The notes under the pieces are model-generated. The model was not told where the DNA came from. It saw nothing but the letters and a program-made list of their open reading frames with translations, and ran no database searches. Both the position numbers and the translations under genes were made by a program. This document shows, piece by piece, positions 33,401-47,700 of a stretch of 64,000 bases of DNA. Every line of letters begins with the position of its first letter. The stretch's first letter is position 1. This DNA comes from Phoebastria nigripes (Eukaryota; Chordata; Aves; Procellariiformes; Diomedeidae): positions 2,785,783 through 2,849,782 of the forward strand of contig JAYKAV010003266.1 in NCBI GenBank assembly GCA_035582835.1. Direction: 5' to 3'.

Positions 33401-34529
33401 GCGCTAGCTGTGCTGTGGGAAAACAAAAAAAAACTCACGCATCAGGAAGCAGAGCAAGAGTGGCTGCAGGTAGGGCTGCTGAGCAGCGTGTGCTGCACCT
33501 TTTCAGGCCTCCCTGAGCCGTGTTAATGCATGGATGTGGCATGAGTTTTTTCCATACTTTTCATTGTTACAGAGACATCTGCTGTGACCAAGTTCGTTTT
33601 AAAGATTATTGAATGGGAAAAGAGTTTGGGAAGCGTGATGTGACCACGGACTTCCAGAAATCCTGAAGACTTGTGGGAACAGGTCAGTGAATCCTTAGAA
33701 TCAAAGGAAGCCAGCACTTGACAAAGGGAAGTTTTCATTGCACCTAATTGTAGGCTCTGCTTAGATTTGCTGCCAGGTTAACTTAACCTTCAGCTGTAGC
33801 AGGAGCTTGAGGAGGCCGTCCTCTTAAAAGTGGTACCTAAACGTCATAATGTGGATATTCCATAGATTACTGACTTTGGCATGACTAGAGACTTTGGTGG
33901 TAAAATGCCTTAGTTGTTTATGGTAAACATAAACTAAAAGATTAATTTGTCTTCCCGCGGATGACAGCTTTAGGAGGAAGAGAAAAGCACTAGAATAAAC
34001 TAATACTTTCATGCTGGTGATGACCAGACTTGGCAAGATGCTTGATTTTCATGCTTGTATTTACAAAAAAAAAAAAACAAAACAGGGAAGGGAAACATAT
34101 CAGGAACAGCTTTCCTGGTCCTCGTCTAGATCTGTCAGACTCATGAGCAGTACAGAGAAAGTGGCCAGGCTCAAACCGTATCCCCTTCTGGCACTGTTCT
34201 AGTTCTAGATGTGGGTTCAAGAGAGCAGCGTTTGTATGTGTAATATGAGAATAACTAGAAATTTATAGAAATAGAACATGAGTAAGAACTTCAAAAGTAC
34301 CCAAATGACCTGAGCATTGAAGTCATGCAGGCACTCCTGAAAAACGTGTACCAGCCTTTAAACGTTTTCTATTATTCACCCTACCTGCAATTTTCTTTTT
34401 TTTTTTTTTTAAATGTGTGGTGCTACCTGGACTTTCTTGCATCATCCGTAGCTACTACCCTTCCACTCGGTGGGGAGTGGCTGTGGTGGCGGAGCCAGGA
34501 ATGCCAGATTCCCAGCCCTGTGCTTGGAT

Positions 34530-34800
34530 TCCAGGCAGTGCCTTAAACTCTGGAACTTATTACCACAAAACATCGTGGAAGCCAAGAGTGCCTGGCTTAT
34601 GGGATTTGAAAAAAGGATTAGAAATTTGATATGGATAACAAGAATCTCCAGAATTAATAGCAAATTAAATGAGAGCTTTACAAGGGATATAAATCCCTGT
34701 ATTTCAGGGCATAAACCAATCTTAGGATTTAGTAGGAAACTTCTCCTTGTAGGGAGATTTTTCTCGCGCTGTCTGCTGGTGGGTATATTCCCCTACAGCT
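34530..34800 (+). mobile_element. CR1 LINE 3' end fragment (ancient, truncated)
   Basis: In order: CTGGAACTTATTACCACAAA, ATCGTGGAAGCCAAGAGTG, GGGATTTGAAAAAAGGATTAG, ATATGGATAACAAGAATCTC, AAGGGATATAAATCCCTGTA, TCAGGGCATAAACCAATCTTAGG and TATATTCCCCTAC. These match, from memory, the C-terminal/3' UTR portion of old sauropsid CR1 elements. It is 5'-truncated as usual and lacks a clear terminal octamer repeat, indicating decay. Confidence 0.8.
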
Positions 34801-37439
34801 TGTTACATACGTAGCTTGTGCAGTGTCTTCTGTGAGAGTATCTTGTCTTCTTGAAGGGGTTCCAATTAAAGTATTGGAACTTCAAGGTGTTTCCAAACAT
34901 CGAGCTGTTGCTAGAAGGCCTAAGCCACATGGCTTTGTGTAGAAGCTGCCTAGAGATAATGGTAATATTATCTGTGAACAAAGCAGAAGTCTTACTGACT
35001 CTAAGATTATCATCACTGTAATACAACAGAGTAATAGTAGCTACTGCAATGTACTCCGGACAAACTCCACTGGCAGCATCTTTCTGAAGGTGCACAGTCA
35101 ATTTTTGTCAGCAGTGAGAAATGCTATATCCATAGTGTGAGAAGTTGAAATCACTGGACTGATCACTGAGTTAGAAAATACAGCCTTTGGTCTGCTTTAT
35201 CTTTGCCAGAACCCCTAGAAAATGTGGATGTCTAGCGTAAACTCTTGCTCACCTTTTCCCCAAACTGTTTATTTCACTGGAGCACTCAAGTGGTAGTGTT
35301 TCGGGGGGGAGGTTGTTGTTTTTGTTTTTTCCCCCTGAGTTACACATCTCTGCTCTTTGACTAAAGCCTCTGTATGGAGTTTAGGATGATGGCTGGACTC
35401 TTGTGGCCTATGGCATTGTGAGTGCACGCTCTTAAAAATAAAAAAAAATAACCTTAGCTGCCCAGTTTTGTAATGAAGCTGCTAGTAGAAGCTTTTTTCA
35501 GAGTATGGACCAAAAAAGCTGGTCCTAAAAGCATCAAATCCATTGTATGATGAAGTGACAGGGCAAAAACTGCTCTTCGGACATAACTGCGTGGGTCTCC
35601 TTGTGTGTCTTTTTGCAAAGCCTCTTTGGAAATATTAGCCTGTCTGCAGAGTGCCTCCATGACTCTGAAAATCTTAACCCAGAGCCTTTTGTGTTGGATC
35701 CACAAGAAGCTCTGAGGGTTTGCAAATTACTTCTGAGGAATGTACAAAAGCAAAGGAAGACAAACATCGATGCTGTGTAAAAGTAGTCTTTATANGTGAT
35801 ATTTCTAATCTACTAGATTATATTAGTCTCAATTTCTGGCTTCCATAGTTTGACAAAAAAACTTGTGAAAAGTTATGCCTGTGGCAGTTTCCTGACTACT
35901 GCCTTTCTAAGGAGTACTGCAGACGGTGATGTGGCAGAGAACTTCAGAATACTGCTGGGTTTGTGTGTTCTTCCCTGGACATGACTAGTGGTTGGTTAGA
36001 TTCGAGCTGCCTATTAGTCTGTCAGGTCTGGTACCAGGCTAGACCAGTGCTGGGAGCTTGCTTAAATGACAAGAGAAAACACATTAACAGACATTACAAA
36101 GTAATTTGCTGATGGTCTCTCTCTTTGTCGATGGCTATATATTCTCAGGCAATTTAAGCACATTTCATACACAGCAATGGATATAGTACTAATGCACTCC
36201 TCTGACTTTAGTCTCTTCAGAGGTTTATACCACTTTTGTCACAGTGGGATTGTAGAGCTTTTCAGACAAGCTGTAAGCGGTGTGAGTAACATCTGTTTGT
36301 GTTTATCCTCCACCTTTCTCTATGTTGGAGCAGTTCATCCAAGGAGTGTCTTGTTTTGGTAGTTGACTGTTTTGGGTTTTCTTTAATGTGTGTGTTGCTA
36401 TCTCCTTATCTTGGCTAAGGCAACATCAAAGCAAAACACTTGACCCATTGGGTGAAAGTTGTGGAGGTTTGTGATGGATTCAAGGCTACGAGGGACAGAA
36501 GCAAAAGGACCAGAGAGATGGGAGGAGAGCAGCTGCAGGCAGTGGTAGGGGTGACCAGGCGATAATAGTTGTAAAGCCTTGTACCTCAAGAGGAGTGAGT
36601 ATGGATGGAGAGAAGTAAGATGGTATGGAGAGGGATACGCAGAAACCAAGAAAAGTTATATCTGGCGAATCTCAGTTCACTTTTGCTGTTGCAAATAATT
36701 CCATCATATGATCATGCCCTGTGGCTTCTGCAGGAGGTGGGAGGCAGTCAGCATAAGACGGCTACTTTTAACTAAAACTAACCCTAGACAGCCAACTTGT
36801 GGAGTCTTGTGATCCTTCAGCCGTGCAGTTAAACTCATGATCGAGGTGCTATGAGTGGGGCAAGGGAGTCATGAGGAGCTTGTGAGCAGCTGTCAACTAT
36901 TTTCAATGTTGACTTGATTTCTGAATACTTAATATCAGACATCAAAGCTATCCATGTGAAAACAGGAACCCTAGGGCTCAGCTAAGAAAGGGGACAGAGA
37001 CCCTCATGGAGGAATCCTTGCTTTTAAAAAATAGGGGGAAACTTTAAAGCAGTCTCTGCAAGGTAGTCAAGCAATATATGTGCTCATAGAAGACTGCCTG
37101 TAAGCATGGATCTGCATAATGTAAAGGAAATCTTGCACTCACCACAAACAAAAGAATAGGAAGATAGTAAACCAAAGGATTATTTCTGCAGTTCTGTGTC
37201 CTGATGCTTGTGTTGTTCAGTCAAACCACATTTATCTCTATCTAAGACTAACAATATGTTGAACCCATATAGCCCGTGAAACCTGTTCTATTTCTTGTGC
37301 TGCTGTTGCTCTTCACTGCTGTGAGAATCTGAGTCTGATCTTGTATTACAGAACTGCAGAAAGTTGTTGATGTGTCCACCAACTAAGCTATCAAGTTGCT
37401 TGTTCAAAAAACATAACTAAGTGGAACTATAAAGTCACC

Positions 37440-37440
<1 letters not shown>

Positions 37441-37470
<30 letters not shown>
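37441..37470. repeat. (TTA)n microsatellite
   Basis: About ten uninterrupted TTA units. Confidence 0.95.
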
Positions 37471-39387
37471 TGTATGCATGCTGTTCCTTGGAGGTCCTCA
37501 AATTCGTGCCCTTCCTCCTTGTTTTCATATCCTAAAATGTCAGTTCCTCTTGCAGTTCAAAAAATATTTGTTTAACATTTTGCCAGCCTGCATAAGAGGA
37601 GAAACAGACCCCCGTGAATATTGTCTGGCAAAATAAGAAATGTAATGTCGGAATGTGGTCCGAATGGCTTCTTTGTCTCAGTGCTGGAGGGCGGCTGGAA
37701 CACACACAGCAATAAGCAGGTGCTTGATTTGCAGCTCTGAACAGTTTTTCTTTCTCCATGTACATGCACTAGAAGAAACTGCTGCTAGTCTAGATCTCAG
37801 GGACCTGGCCCTGTCTTACATCCAGGGAAACCTTGCTTGAGTAACACATGAAATCAGCTCTGTCGATTTCAGAAAGAACCAGCTTCTGGTGACTTGCAGA
37901 TGAATTCTCATAATTGCCAGGTTTTGAATACTCAGAAGGTGTAAGGATGGCCTCTGGCAAAATAATGAGGTTTATTTGAAAAAAGAAACTTAAAACAATG
38001 ATGGGCACTGGGTTTGGTTTATGAGGTCTAAGGTTTTTCTCTTCAGTCAAGGGAGCAGATTTTTTTCCACCTTCATTTTGTTGGAAGCTGAAGTTCTCCA
38101 TGGTGGTTTGTCTCCAGGAGCTAGGACTTCAAGAAAAATGCAAATATAATGAGTGCAGTGACTCAAATCCGTGCTAGTTGTCAGCACTCAAAAAACATTA
38201 ATGTTCTTGCAGAGCAGGCTAGAGCCAACTTCAGGAATGATGTGTACATAGTTGTGGATAACATCTAAATCTTGCTTTAGATTTATGGGTTAAGACGTTT
38301 GCTGAAATGGTGCGTGCAATAAAATCCATGGATCACGCTTTCTTTACCAAACATTAGGAGTGATTCCTGCTGGGATCTGACCTGCTACATCAAAGAAACT
38401 GAGGTGGTGGTCAAACCTCAAATCCAACGCTATTCTGCCATCTCCTCCCAATTGCCTGCTTCTAATTTAGGATCAATGGGCAGAACTGACTCTTCAGTTA
38501 GATTTAAAGAGGATGTAAGCGTACTCACTCAGTTCTCTGTCCTCTCTGCACAGAGANCAAAAGCCTCTACGTTACTCTGGAACCTGTGCGCAAGTTCCCT
38601 GCTGGTGATTTTATGCCTTTTCCATCAGCAATGCTCTGTCTGGGAATGTTGGGCTGTACTCTGCCTCTGGAGAAGCATCTGCCACTGATCCAGGATGTTA
38701 CGCTTTTCTCTTTCCCCTCTGGCCAGGGCTGTAGTGCCACTTCTGTTGTGATCTTCTGTTTAGAGAGGGGCTACCCAAAGCATTAAGGTGCTCTACAAGA
38801 CCTGAGCTGACACTGCTGTTGCTGAGCGTCCTCTGTTAGTGCTCTCCCTGCCCATGTGGTGTACTGGTTATCGCTGTGCTACCTTGATCTGAATTCTGGA
38901 AAAAATTCTCCCTTTGCTTAGAGCTGTGCAAGCAGAATAAAGGATTGTTCTGGTCACAGAGAGAGCTTCCTTGTAGGTCTGTGGTGAGAGGCAGTTCATA
39001 AATACAAAGAGATGGAGCACAAAGGAACAATGAGATGACGGTGGCTTTCCAAGGCAGCAGTCTGTGCGTACCAGGTACTGGCTGTTGGCCTGACAGGGGA
39101 GGGCTTTGTGTGGGCACTGTTGCTGTTGGACTCCAGAGGTGCGTTTGGGAATGTTTATGACAAACGACTCCTGTGTGCAAGGGGCGGTGGGAGCAGCTGG
39201 AGCGATGCTAGAACAAAAGGCTGCTGTGCTACAGCCAAGGCCGACTGAGCAATTAATGGGCCTGGAAGGGTGGCTTTTCATGAGAATTGACTAAAGCTAG
39301 GTTTAGGAGAGTGGGTAAATGCAGTCTGGAGAGGGGTCTGACCATGCATATAAAAAGGAGAGTGCAGGAATTACACAGGGGATAACT

Positions 39388-39418
39388 GGAGGGAGGGAGG
39401 GAAGGAAGGAAGGAAGGA
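39388..39418. repeat. GGAG/GGAA tetranucleotide repeat
   Basis: Three GGAG-type units followed by about four GGAA units. GGAA arrays can bind ETS-family factors, but this one is short. Confidence 0.9.
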
Positions 39419-41424
39419 CGCTTTCCAGCTATTAAATCTCTTAGCCCATGGATATCGTTTCAGGGGAAATTCTTGCAACTTCAGTGCTCGAGATCCATCC
39501 ATCCAGACTGGACAAATCACTGGAGAATGTGCTGTTGGGAGCAGTCCTGCAGCAGCCCCGGGGAAGATGATTCAACAGGGCCTCTTTCATCTTTGATTTC
39601 TGTGAACACAGTCTACATTTGTGCTGCCCCCAGATACTCCCATTCATCACTGTCTGTGGCCAATGTTGATAGCAGCGTATAAGCCTTTTGGGCAAGAGCA
39701 GGGAATGCTAGCTATCCCCTCTGCTAACAGAAGACTGTAACTGAGGCTAGTTAGCACATGCTGATGCACAGCCAGAATGGCCTGGGACGGTGCTGGTGAT
39801 AAGCCCTTTCCCAGCTCTTACTGGGCAAAGCCAGCACTGTGCCTGCCGAGGTGCCCTGGCTGTTTGCCCAAGGCAGCCCAGAGCATGTTGCGGGAATATC
39901 AGAGGTCTTTCTGCTTCATTTGTAGCTCACTGAACTTTACTCCAGTAAACGTGGGCAAGAGAGAGCCCAGCGTGGAGAGAAAATCCTGCCTCTGCTCAGA
40001 GTCTGAAATGCACAAACTTTCATTTATCCTCTGCCACTGCAGCAGACTTTTTCAGCAAGCGCTAAGTAACTTCAGCGCTCAGACCACTTTCCTGCCTGTC
40101 TTCCTTGATAGATGCAGTCTGTACTCTGTATCAGAGCAAGAAACTAACCATGTGCAACAAAAAGCCTGAGCACCCCTGCTCAGAGGGCTCTGCAAAATCC
40201 AGGGAGCTTTGAACTTGAACTCCATACTTAATTACTAAAAAGCTAATAATTTAGGACTGATATTTTTTCCAGGGCTCAAAATAGAAGTTAGGTTCCTGTT
40301 CATAAGGAGAGANGGGGTGGGGAGTGAGGGGGGTGGTAAAAATGCCTTGCTCCGTTCGCCTCCTAAAGAAATGGCAGCTTTGAGCCTTGTCTTTTCAAAA
40401 GTGGAACCCCCCCCTTCCAGATACTCCATGCTGCTGTGTGTGTTCTGTGTGAATGGCTACAGCTTAATGTTAAATCCCTGCATGTTCCGAGTCCATAACA
40501 CATTAAACTGATAGTGAGAATGGGGAAAGGAAAAGGCTTCTTAAGTTTCCCATAAAGATCTTCCAGTGAAACTTATCTGTCTTAAAAAATAAAATCTGAT
40601 TGCTTCTTATCTTTGCAATTATCCAGGCAATTTCAGGCAGAAGTAAAATCATAGAATCTCATGTTTTCAGACCCAGGCTTCATGACTGGTCTGTCATGAT
40701 AAGGAAAAGACTCCCTCCACTCCGGCAGTGATCTGAGGGCCCTCGTTAACACAGAGAAGTCGGTGTGCTGCAGGCAGAAGTCAGGGCTTGTGCACAGTTT
40801 TTGCTACCCCAGGCACATAAAACTGCGGTTCTTACAAGAAAGATGTCACGGCTCTGATACGTGGTCTTTGACCTTAATGCGCCCCAGAGAAATCCTGTTA
40901 TTCCCTGCACACGTGCTCTTCACCTGTCCTTTTGGCAGAGGGTCCTGGCCCGTGGCTGGTGTGACAGAAGGTGCCTTACCAATGGTCTGGCATATCAGCA
41001 TAAACTCAACTCCACTGGCTGCTGAAGCCAAGAGGGTGGTCTGGGAACACGGGTGGCTGGAGAGCCAGCAAGCAGGGTGGAAATGGTAACTGTGCCAGAA
41101 GGACAGGCGGCGGGGACAGCGGTATCTTACAGCAACTCCCAGTCCAAAGTATTCAGAGAGTTTTGCTTTATTCCTTCCCCCTTTGAATTTGTCCACCATG
41201 GGTGGCTGCCTGTTCCACATCCGTTCGTGCACCGGCTCCGATACGAGCAGTTGCATGATCTCTTCTCAGAGCAGGGGGGTAAAACCCAGCCGTTCCCAGG
41301 AGAGCTGTGGGCTGCTGCCCAGCTCGCTTGCCTCTCATGCACTCAGGGTCTGATGTGACTGATGGGGGTTCTGTACTCACAGCTGTCTTGGGGCTATTCC
41401 TCACGCTGCAAAGGCTCTTTGTCT

Positions 41425-41510
41425 CGTTCAAAGCCATGACCTCATTTTAGAGACAGAAAACAGAGAGGGAGAAACCCACCAACCTGCCAGCGGAGGTCAA
41501 AGGGCTTGCT
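41425..41510 (-). repeat. Possible MIR SINE relic
   Basis: GACCTCATTTTAGAGACAGA followed by AAACAGAGAGGGAGAAACCCA recalls the 'cctcattttacagatgaggaaactgaggc' block of MIR in reverse orientation. Only this block is recognisable. Confidence 0.35.
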
Positions 41511-44500
41511 GAGAGATATGTTAGCATCAAACTTCTCCGGCAGGGACACAAATAACTGGAATTGCAGACCAGAAAATTACCATGAAAAAATGGACTAACT
41601 ACCATGTGATTACAAAAGAGCNCATTAGTTCTGTGTGTGTCTAGGATTCAAAGTATATCCTTTGAGGAAGAGCACGAGGTCATGCTCCCAAAACTTTAAG
41701 CAAAAGGGACTGTATAAGTCTGTGCCTGTTGCTCTCCAAGGACTGCCATGCGTGGAGTTTTAGCTGCTTGCTCTCCTTCCTCTTTCCTAGGTACAGACCT
41801 CGGCAAACATGACTTCTGGCAAAATGAAGGAAGGCTATATTTCAGTGTTAGGTGGCAGCAGTTCCTGCTGTGGTCAAATTTGTCAGACCCCTCGCTGCTA
41901 CTTTATAATCAGCCTGTTGGGGTACTGTTTGGGCTAACGAGCACTGTTCAGCCCTCCTGCCATGGCTCGGCAGTTTGTTTCTGCAGAGCTCCTGGCTGCT
42001 GCTGGCCCAGGATCCATGGTTGATGGTCTGGATTTGCAGTCTCGCATGTCAGTGCCAGCCGTGGCCTTTGCTCTGGCCCCTGGTTTTTGCTAGTACATCA
42101 GAACTGTCCTCTCCACCTTAAGGCTGGTCCTGAGACTCAGTTGGCCCCATGACTGTCACAGCTTTCCAAATAAAGCCAGAAATGATGAAGTTCTGTCATG
42201 GGGTAGGAGTCCTAGAGCTGCCTTGGAGCCACAGTGTGCCAGAGGCAGGAGGAGCCGAAGCACAGCATTTGTGCTTTGGTAGGAAACAAGAAGTTCCAAT
42301 TTCACTTCCCATTTTCCCAACCCTGTGAACGGGCGTTGCAAAGCGGACACAATGAAGCAGCTAGGGTTTCTGCCTTCCCATCTCTTCTCTGTAGCAGATG
42401 GGGAAATTATTCTGCTTCTACTCAGCACTAGTGATTAAAACTCAGAAGTTGTGTGCCACTGTTTTCAGTGCTAAGGTGACCCATGTAGCATGCAGTGGGA
42501 CAGCCATGTGTTCTCTGTACGCGGTAACAGCCTTCCACCCGAACTGGTTTGCTCTTCTCTTTGCCACTTCCAGTTTGTTGGGGTAAGTGCTTTACTGTCT
42601 GCTTTCCCTCTTTCACTCCCGGTGATCATTTCTCCCTAAGAAGGATTATAGCGATGCAAACCTGTGAAATTCCATGTGCTTGCTTAGGCAGGGCTGGTGG
42701 ACAGAGGACTTCATACCTCAGAATAGGGTGGTGATGGCCAGCACAAAAGTTCATGTGCAATTTAGGTAACTGCAGTGGAATAAAATACAGATTCAATGTC
42801 CAAGTAGACATTCACAGAGTTTTGGTGAGTGTGGTCTTTCTTTGGCTTTGCCTTGCCTGTGGGAGCACCGGTGAAGATGCCGTGAGCCTTAGACAAGCCT
42901 GTTGTCTGTGTTGGGTGTTCTGCAGGGGTTTGGAAGGACTGTCCGGCTGCAGGGCTCTGGGGACTGTGTGGGTAGCATGGGGTGACAGTGCTACAGCCTA
43001 TGGTCAGGGGCACAGCCGGACCCCAGCCCTGATCCTCGTCAGGAGAGGGTCAGGCGCTCCTCCGTGGCTGGGTGCAGACTCTGCCTTTGCAAGCCTCGCC
43101 TCTGATGAGGACGTGTCCATGGGTCCGCCTGGGCACAGCAAACGCATCCCAGAGCCCCAGAGCCTCCCTCAGCAGGGGAGTGCGGGTGGGCGGGAGGTAC
43201 AGCCTGGCATTATTGGGGCCGGCTCTGCTGCGGGGTCCCAGGAGCGGGGGGGGTCTGAGCCACCTGTTGGAGTTTCAGACATGGGGGGGCTGCTGCCCTT
43301 TTTAACAGTGTCCATCTCTTTTTCCTCGCCCCTTGCTTCCCGGTATTCCCTTTACAACCAGCCCATTGTGCTGTGGGCTACAGCAGCTGGGTGGAGTGTT
43401 TCAGGCTCAAGTGTAATTTCAGTGCCTTTAAAAGCCTTCGGAGGGCTTTTTTTTTTTTTTTTTCCCCTGAAGAGGACAGCAATGCCAACAAGGGATAATT
43501 TGATGGATTACTCTGCGGGGCTGAGGGGCTCTCCTTAATCCCCTTTGTGGGCCTGTTTGACTAGACGCGTAGCAGAAGCCCCCAGCCTCAGGCAGAGAAA
43601 AGGCGGCTCAGCGGGGTAGGTTTTACACACTGACATATAAATACGGCCCCTGGTCATGTGGTGCCGGATATAATCTGTGCCCGTTAGTTACCACGCTGCG
43701 GAGAAGGGGGGCGCCTGGAGGGGGCTTATTTTTTCCCTTTCCAGTTCAATTTACATTTTTATTCTTCTGCTAAAAATAATAAAAAACAAGAGGGGGTAGG
43801 GGAGAGGCTGACTCAGACCAAATGCCAGGGTGATGGGCACAGTATTTAAACACCAAAAATGAGCTCAAGTGAAAAGCAGAACCAGATCGTTTCTCATTNC
43901 CCTCCCGCTCCAAAACAGGGGCTCCTCTCATGAATAAAAGCAAGAGCTTGGGTCATGCAGTAGCAAAACAAAGCTGTAGCTCTGATGTAGAGCCAGCCAA
44001 CCTTGTCTGGAGGTCTTGAGTTGTTTATAGCAGACCTGACGCCAACTCAGGAAAGGGTGACCAGGAGGAGTGAGGCTCTTGAGAGCGGAGGCTGAAAATG
44101 CTGCTTCTTTGGTTGCATTGCGTGCGTTTAGGAGTGTGTGAGGCTTCTGTGTGCTTAATGAAGTTTGGTGATTAGATGCCAGTCCTGAGCAGGTAAAACG
44201 CTGCGAGACCATACTACCGTGTGGCAGGCACAAGCAGTCCCATTGCGGTTCCTTCAGCGCAGTCTGAAGATCCCTCTGCAGCTGAGCTCAGCTATGGGAT
44301 ATTTATTGGGGCACTCAGTCCTTCATTGCATCACAGCTGAACTTGGCCCTCCAGTGCAGTTGTCTTTTGCGGTGTCCCTGATGGAAATGGGGCTGAGCTG
44401 CAAGGGGCTGACCAGCAAGGCAAGGTTTCAGCCCTCCAGCCTTGGCCTCTGCTGGTCTGCAGAAAGCACAGTGCCCAGCTCCTCTCTGCACCCCATCTTG

Positions 44501-44755
44501 TCTTGGCCACGCTCCTCTTAGCATGGACTGCAGCAGGATCTCCCAGGCAGCCTGAAGCCTGTTGCTGCCGCTGGGTTAACATGGCAATGACGCCTGCCAA
44601 CTGCAGGAGAGTTAATGACAACCGCTGGCATCGCGGTGTGCGCTGGGCTGATGTCTGTCCCTTTGAGAAGCCCAGCAAGCTCCGAAAGTGTCAGCGTGGC
44701 CTCCGCTGAGTCAGTGACCTCGTTAGTCAGGCAGGCGGTTCCTGTTTGTAACGGC

Positions 44756-44794
44756 GAGAGGAGGAGGAGGAGGAGGAGGAGGAGGAGGAGGAGG
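44756..44794. repeat. (GAG)n trinucleotide array
   Basis: About twelve GAG/GGA units in a purine-only strand, with potential for triplex or G-quadruplex structure. It is not part of a supported gene. Confidence 0.95.
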
Positions 44795-47700
44795 ACGGGC
44801 TGGAACTGGCCACTCTTTGCTGCTTTGTCTTTTCCGTTGGTCAAACAGGCAGGCACGGGAGCTCGGGCAGCCAAAGCCTGGGAGAAAACCTCCTGCCAGG
44901 AGCAATTCCTTTGTCTGCCAGAGGAAGAAGCAGGTTGTGGGACAGGAGGTCAGTGGAGCCTGTGGGCTGCTCTGCTGCCTGTTTGATGTTCATGTTGCGG
45001 GGTGAGGATAAATTGTCCATAGAGCTATTGGCANGACTCCCAAAAGGAGACGTGAAGGGTAAGCAGGACAGATCCTTCTCCACCCTGGAAAGCATCCTCT
45101 CTGTATGATAGGCAGAGCGAGGGCAGTGCTGTTATCCTGCTGGGCTGGGTAAGCATCCTTTCCTCATGCCCATTCTTAACAAATATTTTGACCTTCTCAT
45201 CCATCTTATAGGGACCTTGCTGTCCCTAGGCTTTCCCTGGTGCCTTTGCTTTATTCAGTTGATCAAAGGGGGACAAACAGTGATCTGTTTCACATGCCCT
45301 TGTTGCTTACTGTAAAACTGGAAGACACTCAACAGTCACTTGCTCTCACAGATGCACCTTTACCTGAAGGAACCACTGATATCAGAAACAAACACCTCCC
45401 AAAGCTTCTGCAGACGTGAAGCAGTCCCTTGGGCTGGCTCTGGAAGAGCCCAACCCTGCTGACCGTCAGGACTAACCAGCCTCCCAGGTGAGGAGGGCCA
45501 AAGGTAGAGGGAAGGTCACCAGGTGGCTTGTGCCCCACCTCTGCTCCCTGGCAGTTGTGGATGTATCCTGATAGCTCTGAAATGACTTGCACTCTGTGGT
45601 CAAGGCAGCAGGAACCTGGCAGGGCCTGAGATTCCATCTCAAACTCGCATCTCGGTGAGCCCCAGCCATCCACAGGGAAGGTGAGTGGCTTGGTGGTTAT
45701 GGGAGACGAGCTTTGCTCAGCATCTGAATGGGTACAGTCTGGTTTAGTGGCCCACAGAAAGTGGGAGATGCAGCCCCCTGAAAATCAGCTGCTAGCTGCA
45801 GGTGCTTAAAACTTGGCCCCTTCTTCTCTCTTTGGCTTCTTACTTTCAATTCACAAAATGGAGATGGTAGTGAACTGCCTTCAGTCTCAGCATGAGTCTG
45901 TTGGGCCAGGGATCAGTCTGTGCATCAGGAGAGCAGCAAGCACAAAAGGGCCTGAACTAAGCTCTGGCTTTTAGATAGCCCTGAAAGCAGGATGATCATG
46001 TTATAGGTGCTGCAAGGAAGCAATTGCAGCATAGCAGGAAAGAACCGAGCTCCAGTCCTGACAAATTCAAATGTCTCCCTTTGACTCAAACTGCGTGGAA
46101 GGTCTTCTGAGCTGTCATGGGGACCTGCCCCTTCCCGTAACTCTGGACGCATCTGTAGCATCTAGCATTTGTCCTGGATTAATATATCCTGGTGTCTGGG
46201 CTGCTGGACGCTGCGCTGTGGGATGAGGGAGGGAGTTTCAAATGGGCTGGGGCGCCCGGGTCTTCCTTGTTCTTGTCTGAGGGGATTTCCACCCGCTGCT
46301 GCTCTTTCCCTAAGCCGAGCTGCCGAGGCCGATATAATGGAGCCCCTGAGCTCAAAGGAAACGCAGAGTTAATTCAGAGAGACTAAATAAATCGCGTTCT
46401 CCCATCCCTGCTTAATGTCCACTCCCCTCTCCCCACGCTGTGAATGGGGTCAAGGAGATTTGGGAGGGGAGGGGGAAGGGGAGAGGGTCAGGAGAGGTCA
46501 GGTGAGTTTTCCATTTCATCCCCCGCAAGCCTGCCAGAGCTATTCTCCATGGTGTATTTCACATTCAGCTGCAGTGAATGGACACTGATAGCTGTGAAAG
46601 GATCTGGCACTGTATGAACAGCCCTTCCCTAAGCACTTGCTCTTGTGCTCTCTCCCACCCTTTCTTCCAAAGGGCTTCCAGGGAGCGGGGAATTAATAAC
46701 GTTCATAAAGAGCCCCTTGGAAGGTTGGAAATGTAACGTTGTGGTTATGAATGGAAACCCAACAGCTAGCAATACCCTTTGCCCTCCCCTCTCTCTGCTG
46801 CCCGTTGGAAATAGGCTTCTGCATCAAACCTGCCGTGCCCCGAGGAGGGAAGGTGCGGGTCCGTATCACCTGGGAACTGCTGGACTGGAGCAGCCCCCGC
46901 CTGAGCTCCCCGCACAGCACCATCTCCTGCCTCCAGCGCTGGCCAGTACCAGCTGCCTCGGATGCTTCTCCAAAAAGCTAAGGCTTTTCCTTTTCCTTTG
47001 CTAAGGCAAACGCTTTTGTGGGGTAATTTTTTCCCATGTAAGACAGGGCTCAGGTTATTACAGAGCCCTGACAGGTCACAAATAGTTGATGAATCTAATT
47101 CTCTGTTGTCTGATCATTACTGTGGCTGTTTGTTGAACTGCGGGGTAGGTGCATGACCGTCATAAATCAGAGAGGCTGCTACCACATTTAATAACATCTC
47201 TTGTCCCTTCTGCACCCATGTGAGAGACTGGAAGGATTATGGAGTGGTAGGATATGGATTCTTCTGAGGAGTAAATGAGTTTTTCTCTGCCACGTAACTA
47301 CACCCAAATTTTATTTTTAAAACGTCTGTCCCTCAATCTTCATTCTGTCAAAGCACTGTTTAGATGCGATTATTTGTAAGATCCTATGTTGGAAAGATCT
47401 GAGGAGATTCGGAGGAGGAGAGACTTCTTTCAGTCTTTGCTCGTGCGTGTCCATCAGCGCCCTGCACGTAGTCCACTTTCTTCAGGTGTCTTGGGGTTTG
47501 TTTCTTCTAAAAGCGAAAGGTGTGGTTCAAAGTCCGTTAGCGAGGGCACACAAAGCAATGTCTGTGCTGGCTGAGAGAAAGGAAGTGGGAAGTGAACTTC
47601 GACTGGCAATGGTGTTGCTTCGTGTAAATGAGTCCGTACATCTGACATCACCAGTAAATTCAGTCCTATTTCCGTGTGCCTGTCTGTGCAACTACTGGTG

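Noticed and set aside
40645..40700. Possible young avian CR1 beginning at AATCATAGAATCTCATG
   Set aside because: Only the first dozen bases resemble the ATCATAGAATCATAGAAT end of avian CR1; the following sequence does not.
42753..43538. A 261-codon open frame on the + strand
   Set aside because: It is Gly/Ser-rich with no recognisable motif, no splice or promoter context, and lies in GC-rich DNA where long chance frames are expected.
44705..44715. MARE/AP-1-like CGCTGAGTCAGTG
   Set aside because: A near-consensus match to a short motif is expected by chance several times in 64 kb and nothing else nearby supports an enhancer.
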